Shown one piece after another: positions 6,923 through 10,025 of a stretch of 10,025 nt of DNA. The position numbers and the translations under genes were made by a program. Source of the DNA: Leptospiraceae bacterium (GTDB taxonomy: Bacteria > Spirochaetota > Leptospiria > Turneriellales > Turneriellaceae); contig JAEUSA010000346.1 of assembly GCA_016788945.1 (NCBI GenBank), positions 1 through 10,025 of the forward strand, in the 5' to 3' direction. How positions within the stretch are numbered: position 1 is the stretch's first letter; the number at the start of each line of letters is the position of its first letter. The notes below the pieces were generated by a model. The model worked only from the letters and a program-made list of their open reading frames with translations. It made no database searches and was not told where the DNA came from.

Positions 6923-8006
6923 TGCGCAGGCGGCGAAAGAACAAGAAGTCATCTGTACCCAAGTCGGCGCTTTCGATGAGCTCGAATCCTTCGAGATAAG
7001 GATCATCTGCTTGTGCCAGTGTGACGCTGTAGCTATTGCCTCGCGCGGGCTGTCGCCACAGATCTGCCGATTTCCGGTGCTTCGACCGGTAGACTGCCAG
7101 AGCATCGACAAGATCGGCATCGAGTACGGCCTGCGAAAATGTTGGCCCTGCTTCGAGCAACACAGAGTTGTAACCGCGAGACAAAATTGCAAGCAACACA
7201 TCGGATAAGTTCTCACCGCGTTTGAGAAAACCTTGTGCAGGGGGTTTATAAGATTCCGTCACAGTCTCTCCCAAAGGGGCCTGTGCGCGATGGGCGACTA
7301 TTGTGGCGAGAAACTGCGCGGATAATCCGCAATTATCAACCGACGAAATATCATCGGGAAAACGGACGGTAAGCCGGGGATTATCGACAGCTACGGTACC
7401 GGCCGAAGCTAAAGTAAACTTGCACCAGCTACGTAGCGTCGCCGTGATGATTGCCGCCGCATCACCGCTTATGGGGCCTGAAGGGCCCGCAGCGGGCGCT
7501 AACATGCCATCTATAGTCTGCGCCCATTTGAGCACGATTCGGGGTCGCCGGTACTTACGACTAAAAAAAAAGGGACCGGTTGTGTACCATTGCGCGACGG
7601 CGAGTACGTCGTCGGGTATAACATCGATGGTGATACCCGCAGACCGCAAAATTTCGACAGAGCGCCCGGCGACTTCGGCCGCAAAATCGCGCTGACCTAT
7701 CACCACACGGCCAATACCTTTTTCGATAATTACATCGGTGCATGGCGGAGTTCGGCCATGATGGCAACACGGTTCGAGGGTGACGTAGAGCGTCGCCGTC
7801 GTCAAAACATTACCGGGAGTATCTTTTAGTGCCATTCGTTCAGCATGCGCAAATCCGGCACGCTGCGTGGCTCCATGGCCAATGACCTTTCCCGTACGAT
7901 CGACCACGAGCGCGCCAACAGCGGGGTTAGGGTCTGCATTGCCCGTCGCGGCGGCGGCGATGCGGTAGGCTTCTCGCATTAAACCGAGATCACTGTCGGT
8001 AATCAC
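6915..8006 (-). CDS. ribD: Riboflavin biosynthesis protein RibD (deaminase-reductase)
   Basis: A cytosolic bifunctional enzyme of flavin synthesis, which deaminates the pyrimidine from GTP cyclohydrolase II and then reduces its ribosyl side chain. At 363 residues it is of normal length. The deaminase half is canonical: NPAVGALVV (27-35), HAE (54-56), PCCHHGRTPPC (79-89), with zinc ligands H54, C80, C89 and catalytic E56. The reductase half keeps K160 in LKWAQTIDG and VAVDNPRLTVR (205-215). It is otherwise unusual: the Trp before the I(T/S)(S/G) motif is Pro, the Arg-rich helix after it is altered, the strand usually reading RVVLDS is not recognisable, and LLEAGPTF replaces the common EGG. Start is GTG, overlapping the cheW stop as GTGA. 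No FMN riboswitch or other rib gene is nearby. Confidence 0.93.
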   Translation of the reverse strand: MITDSDLGLMREAYRIAAAATGNADPNPAVGALVVDRTGKVIGHGATQRAGFAHAERMALKDTPGNVLTTATLYVTLEPCCHHGRTPPCTDVIIEKGIGRVVIGQRDFAAEVAGRSVEILRSAGITIDVIPDDVLAVAQWYTTGPFFFSRKYRRPRIVLKWAQTIDGMLAPAAGPSGPISGDAAAIITATLRSWCKFTLASAGTVAVDNPRLTVRFPDDISSVDNCGLSAQFLATIVAHRAQAPLGETVTESYKPPAQGFLKRGENLSDVLLAILSRGYNSVLLEAGPTFSQAVLDADLVDALAVYRSKHRKSADLWRQPARGNSYSVTLAQADDPYLEGFELIESADLGTDDFLFFRRLRND

Positions 8007-8449
8007 GTAGTTACTTCGGTTAACTGTTTCAGAGAGAGCAAGAAAATTACAGAATCATCACCTTCAATATGCGCGACACCGCGAATCGCCGTCGAGCTGC
8101 GCTTGCCGGTAAAATCGGGATTTTCTTCGATGTTCTTGGCGGGAATAATCACCACGCGCTCCACAACATCACAAACGATGCCGGTCAGGCGTCCGTCATC
8201 ATTCAGTATAATGATGCGCGTGTCATCGTCGGGTGTGCGCGAATCGAGCGAAAACTTTTCGCGCAAGCCGACAACCGGAATAATCTGGCCTCGTAGATTG
8301 AGTACACCCAGCACGTGCGCCGGCGCGTGCGGAATACGCTTAGCTTCACGGTAGCGGAGAACTTCTTGAGTTTCGCGCACCGGTACCGCATAGACCTCTT
8401 CGCCAACGCGAAAGATGACGAATTGTTCGCTCTGTGGTGAATCGGTCAC
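8003..8449 (-). CDS. cheW: CheW-like chemotaxis adaptor
   Basis: A single-domain cytosolic CheW protein of 148 residues, the coupling protein that links chemoreceptors to the histidine kinase CheA. It has the two SH3-like halves of the family: QFVIFRVGEEVYAVPV (9-24), the receptor/kinase-binding helix and VLNLRGQIIPVVGLREKF (49-66), then IIILNDDGRLTGIVCDVV (84-101) and a final VIFLLSLKQL. NLRG at 51-54 is diagnostic. The residue after PVV is Gly where Asp or Asn is more common. No CheA, receptor or methylation gene is in the window, so the partner is unknown. The GTG start at 8449 is forced, because an in-frame stop lies three codons upstream. The 3' end overlaps the GTG of ribD by 4 nt. Confidence 0.93.
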   Translation of the reverse strand: MTDSPQSEQFVIFRVGEEVYAVPVRETQEVLRYREAKRIPHAPAHVLGVLNLRGQIIPVVGLREKFSLDSRTPDDDTRIIILNDDGRLTGIVCDVVERVVIIPAKNIEENPDFTGKRSSTAIRGVAHIEGDDSVIFLLSLKQLTEVTT

Positions 8450-8501
8450 GGTGTGTGCTTATGGGGTAGGGCTATAAATAAGCGCGGTGAGCCGACCCGC
8501 A
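8450..8501 (-). other. Short gap between the membrane-protein gene and cheW
   Basis: These 52 bases hold no gene. A small hairpin, CCGCAT/ATGCGG (8497-8511, 3-nt loop), covers the membrane-protein stop codon. The minus strand carries an AT-rich TATTTATAG (8472-8480) that could be a -10 element, but no convincing -35 is seen. I cannot tell whether cheW has its own promoter. Confidence 0.3.
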
Positions 8502-9083
8502 TTAGATGCGGTTTTCGCGCCGTGAGCGGTCGGGTAGACCTGATTTTTCGTGGCCATCGCGTTTATGAAACGAATATAACAACAAAGCCACTATCACGAT
8601 AAAATTCAGGAAGACCCATAAAAAACTCAATGCGTGATAGAAGCCATAGGCGACGAGTGACTGCGAGGCTATGATACAGCTCAGGCCGAAAAAAAATGTC
8701 AGATCATTATCGATAAATTTTCTCACGACCGACGGCCAATGCATTTCATCGGCCTTGTCTTTCAGATAGGGTTGCCCTATAAACCACAACCCGGGCAAAA
8801 TAGCTGAATGAAAAAACGCGCTTTCATAATGCTCACCGTAAACACCGCCGGTATAACTCAGCATATAACCTAAAAGAGCACCAGCCACGAGACCAATGTA
8901 ACCCGTCGCAGGGTCTGCGCTGATTATCCGCTGCCACTCATTGACGATGAAGTTGTGCGCGTAGATCAGTTCATCGCGCGGGTATTCGCGCCGCCCGTCG
9001 TTCAGCAGGCGCCGGTAATAGTTCAGCAATAAAACCAGCGCCGCGGTCACTGCCAGCACCAGAATCGACGCAACAAATTCCAT
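8502..9083 (-). CDS. Integral membrane protein of unknown function
   Basis: A 193-residue protein that I cannot place in a family. It has a strongly hydrophobic N-terminal helix (about 3-22), a charged segment (about 24-58, NDGRREYPRDEL), and a second glycine-rich helix (about 61-80, GYIGLVAGALLGYML). A weaker hydrophobic stretch lies at 90-104. A pair of helices (about 128-148 and 150-171) follows, and a basic cytoplasmic-looking tail ends SRRENRI. That gives four or five membrane spans and no catalytic motif. The ATG at 9083 is preceded by AGAGTGG at short spacing. It is the first gene of the minus-strand cluster that continues with cheW, ribD and the glycosyltransferase, 52 bp before cheW, and is divergent from the envelope genes to the right. 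Confidence 0.75.
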   Translation of the reverse strand: MEFVASILVLAVTAALVLLLNYYRRLLNDGRREYPRDELIYAHNFIVNEWQRIISADPATGYIGLVAGALLGYMLSYTGGVYGEHYESAFFHSAILPGLWFIGQPYLKDKADEMHWPSVVRKFIDNDLTFFFGLSCIIASQSLVAYGFYHALSFLWVFLNFIVIVALLLYSFHKRDGHEKSGLPDRSRRENRI

Positions 9084-9159
9084 GAACCACTCTGCATGAT
9101 TTCACCGTGTATTCAATCAAAATTCGCTCTCGCGGTGCAAAAGGGCTTGCCACACAAAA

Positions 9160-9169
9160 GGCGCGCGCC
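9160..9169. repeat. 10-bp GC palindrome in a divergent intergenic region
   Basis: GGCGCGCGCC is its own reverse complement. It lies between the divergent membrane-protein and secreted-protein genes. It could be a binding site, but a short GC palindrome also arises readily by chance. Confidence 0.25.
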
Positions 9170-9181
9170 ACGCCGGCAGGT

Positions 9182-9511
9182 ATGCGGTCTGCGGTTGGAG
9201 TGGTTTTGCTGCTCACGGTATTTACAGGTATCAGCGCGAATAGCGGTTCCATAGCCGGCGCACCGTCAAAGGCGGTTGCAGAAAAAGTAATCCGCACGGC
9301 GATTCTCGCTCGCAAATTTCAGGGCGGGGAAGTTGAAGAAATCATGCTCACCGAGCCCGAGCGCACGGGGCTGACATTTCGCTACATTGGCGAGTTCACA
9401 ATCAGGCATTCGGGGCGAAAAATTCGCTGTGAAGACTGGCGGTTTGAACTGTTAGAAAAGGTGACCGGGTGGATTGCCAACGAAACCACGCCCGGCAGGT
9501 GTAACGACTGA
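9182..9511 (+). CDS. Small secreted protein, function unknown
   Basis: From ATG 9182 this is a 109-residue protein with a Sec signal peptide: basic start MRSA, hydrophobic VGVVLLLTVFTG, likely cut after ISA (residue 19). The mature part of about 90 residues is mixed alpha/beta, with two cysteines (C83 and C107) that could form a disulfide in the periplasm, and the motif RKIRCEDWRFELLEK. No family is recognised. An in-frame GTG at 9107 would add 25 basic residues before the signal peptide. I prefer 9182 because it gives a normal signal peptide, although its upstream CAGG is very close to the ATG. The stop overlaps the start of the lipoprotein gene (TGATG), so the two are probably co-translated. 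Confidence 0.7.
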   Translation: MRSAVGVVLLLTVFTGISANSGSIAGAPSKAVAEKVIRTAILARKFQGGEVEEIMLTEPERTGLTFRYIGEFTIRHSGRKIRCEDWRFELLEKVTGWIANETTPGRCND

Positions 9512-10025
9512 TGCATTTATCGAGAATCCGGTCGCTGTTGCCACTGCTCATTCTGTTATTTCTGGCGACGTCTGCCTGTTCAAAAATCGTGTATGAACAC
9601 AATGACGGCAGATTATCGCGTGGCACGTTCTATTTCATGAAGAATATATATTATCAGGGCCAGTTTGAAGAAGAAGAAAATCCGCAAAAACGCAATCAGG
9701 CAATCGTCAACGATCTTGCGGATCTGGATGGCGTCGGTGCCTTGGCTACCCGAAAGGGTCTTAAAAAAGACGCTTATTATCCCGAGTACATGTTCAGGCA
9801 AGAACATGCACGGCACGGCAAAGCCGCGATCTGGTACTGGCAACAAAAGTACAAAGACAAGTTTAATTGGCAGATGCTCTTTGCGGCGGAAAAATTGGCC
9901 TACGACGAGCAAAAAACCGCAAAGTTGTTTGAGGAGACGCGCCGGGGCAATGGTAAATACGATGATCTGCTGCTTGCTGAGTTTGAAGGACAGCCCGTAT
10001 ATTACCGCGACCTAAAGCCGGTGGT
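9511..10025 (+). CDS. Lipoprotein, unknown function (partial, 3' end outside window)
   Basis: The frame opens at ATG 9511, whose A is the last base of the preceding TGA, and stays open for 171 codons to the edge. AGGTG nine bases upstream serves as ribosome site. The N terminus has a basic start, hydrophobic LLPLLILLFLAT, and a lipobox ATSAC with C23 as the likely lipidated cysteine. Thr at -3 makes the box looser than the enterobacterial rule, as is common in spirochaetes. The rest is hydrophilic and rich in Lys, Glu, Tyr and Trp (AAIWYWQQKYKDKFNW), mostly helical, with no named domain. The last visible part, FEGQPVYYRDLKP, loosely resembles the VNGxPIT-x-x-L phrase that opens SurA/PpiC-type folding factors. 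That is a weak hint only. The gene probably shares a transcript with the secreted protein before it. Confidence 0.8.
   Translation, partial: MHLSRIRSLLPLLILLFLATSACSKIVYEHNDGRLSRGTFYFMKNIYYQGQFEEEENPQKRNQAIVNDLADLDGVGALATRKGLKKDAYYPEYMFRQEHARHGKAAIWYWQQKYKDKFNWQMLFAAEKLAYDEQKTAKLFEETRRGNGKYDDLLLAEFEGQPVYYRDLKPV

Noticed and set aside
6923..7216. A 98-residue N-terminal extension of the glycosyltransferase
   Set aside because: This stretch is ribD coding sequence in another frame, and the GT-A fold begins at residue 6 after ATG 6922.
7850..8010. A possible FMN riboswitch upstream of ribD
   Set aside because: ribD starts inside the end of cheW, and no conserved RFN-element sequence is visible there.
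9107..9181. A GTG start giving the small secreted protein 25 extra N-terminal residues
   Set aside because: It would place a long basic stretch before the signal peptide. It is kept only as an alternative start, since the ribosome-site evidence is weak for both.

Overview
The window is a dense bacterial chromosomal segment of roughly even GC. It carries a complete housekeeping and membrane gene set with no RNA gene, CRISPR array, transposase or phage gene visible. The organism looks like a diderm bacterium. It has Sec-exported proteins, one lipoprotein with a loose lipobox (Thr-Ser-Ala-Cys), a CheW chemotaxis adaptor and a long-chain-type acyl-CoA dehydrogenase. This mix, with the dCTP deaminase variant seen here, would fit a spirochaete of the Leptospira/Turneriella group. 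That is an impression from protein style and not a database result.

Layout. Positions 3-149 (+) hold the tail of an unknown gene, followed by a spacer of about 260 bp with small inverted repeats. Genes from 410 to 4631 are all on the minus strand. A fatty acyl-CoA dehydrogenase (3474-4631) is followed by a hairpin that probably ends its transcript. Then comes a compact MFS transporter - mrp - dcd unit (3360 down to 410), in which mrp and dcd overlap as ATGA. A divergent region at 4632-4829 contains a good Shine-Dalgarno for the dehydrogenase and a sigma70-like promoter, framed by a perfect dyad, for a plus-strand exported TPR protein (4830-6113). That gene runs tail-to-tail into, and overlaps by 52 bp, a second minus-strand cluster (9083 down to 6062): membrane protein - cheW - ribD - family 2 glycosyltransferase. 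The last three genes are locked together by 4- and 8-nt start/stop overlaps, and two of them use GTG starts. From about 9182 to the right edge, two plus-strand envelope genes lie in tandem: a small secreted protein, then a lipoprotein whose start overlaps the previous stop (TGATG) and which runs off the window.

How the genes work together. The mrp-dcd pair joins an Fe-S cluster carrier to pyrimidine deoxynucleotide supply (dCTP to dUTP or dUMP, for dTMP). RibD supplies the deaminase and reductase steps of riboflavin synthesis, and flavin is the cofactor of the nearby acyl-CoA dehydrogenase, though nothing shows shared control. CheW coupled to RibD and a glycosyltransferase is an odd functional mixture. 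No single undescribed multi-gene system is evident. The points most worth a second look are the cheW-ribD-glycosyltransferase coupling, a divergent RibD reductase half, the exported TPR protein with a beta-rich N-terminal part, and the two-gene envelope cassette at the right edge.
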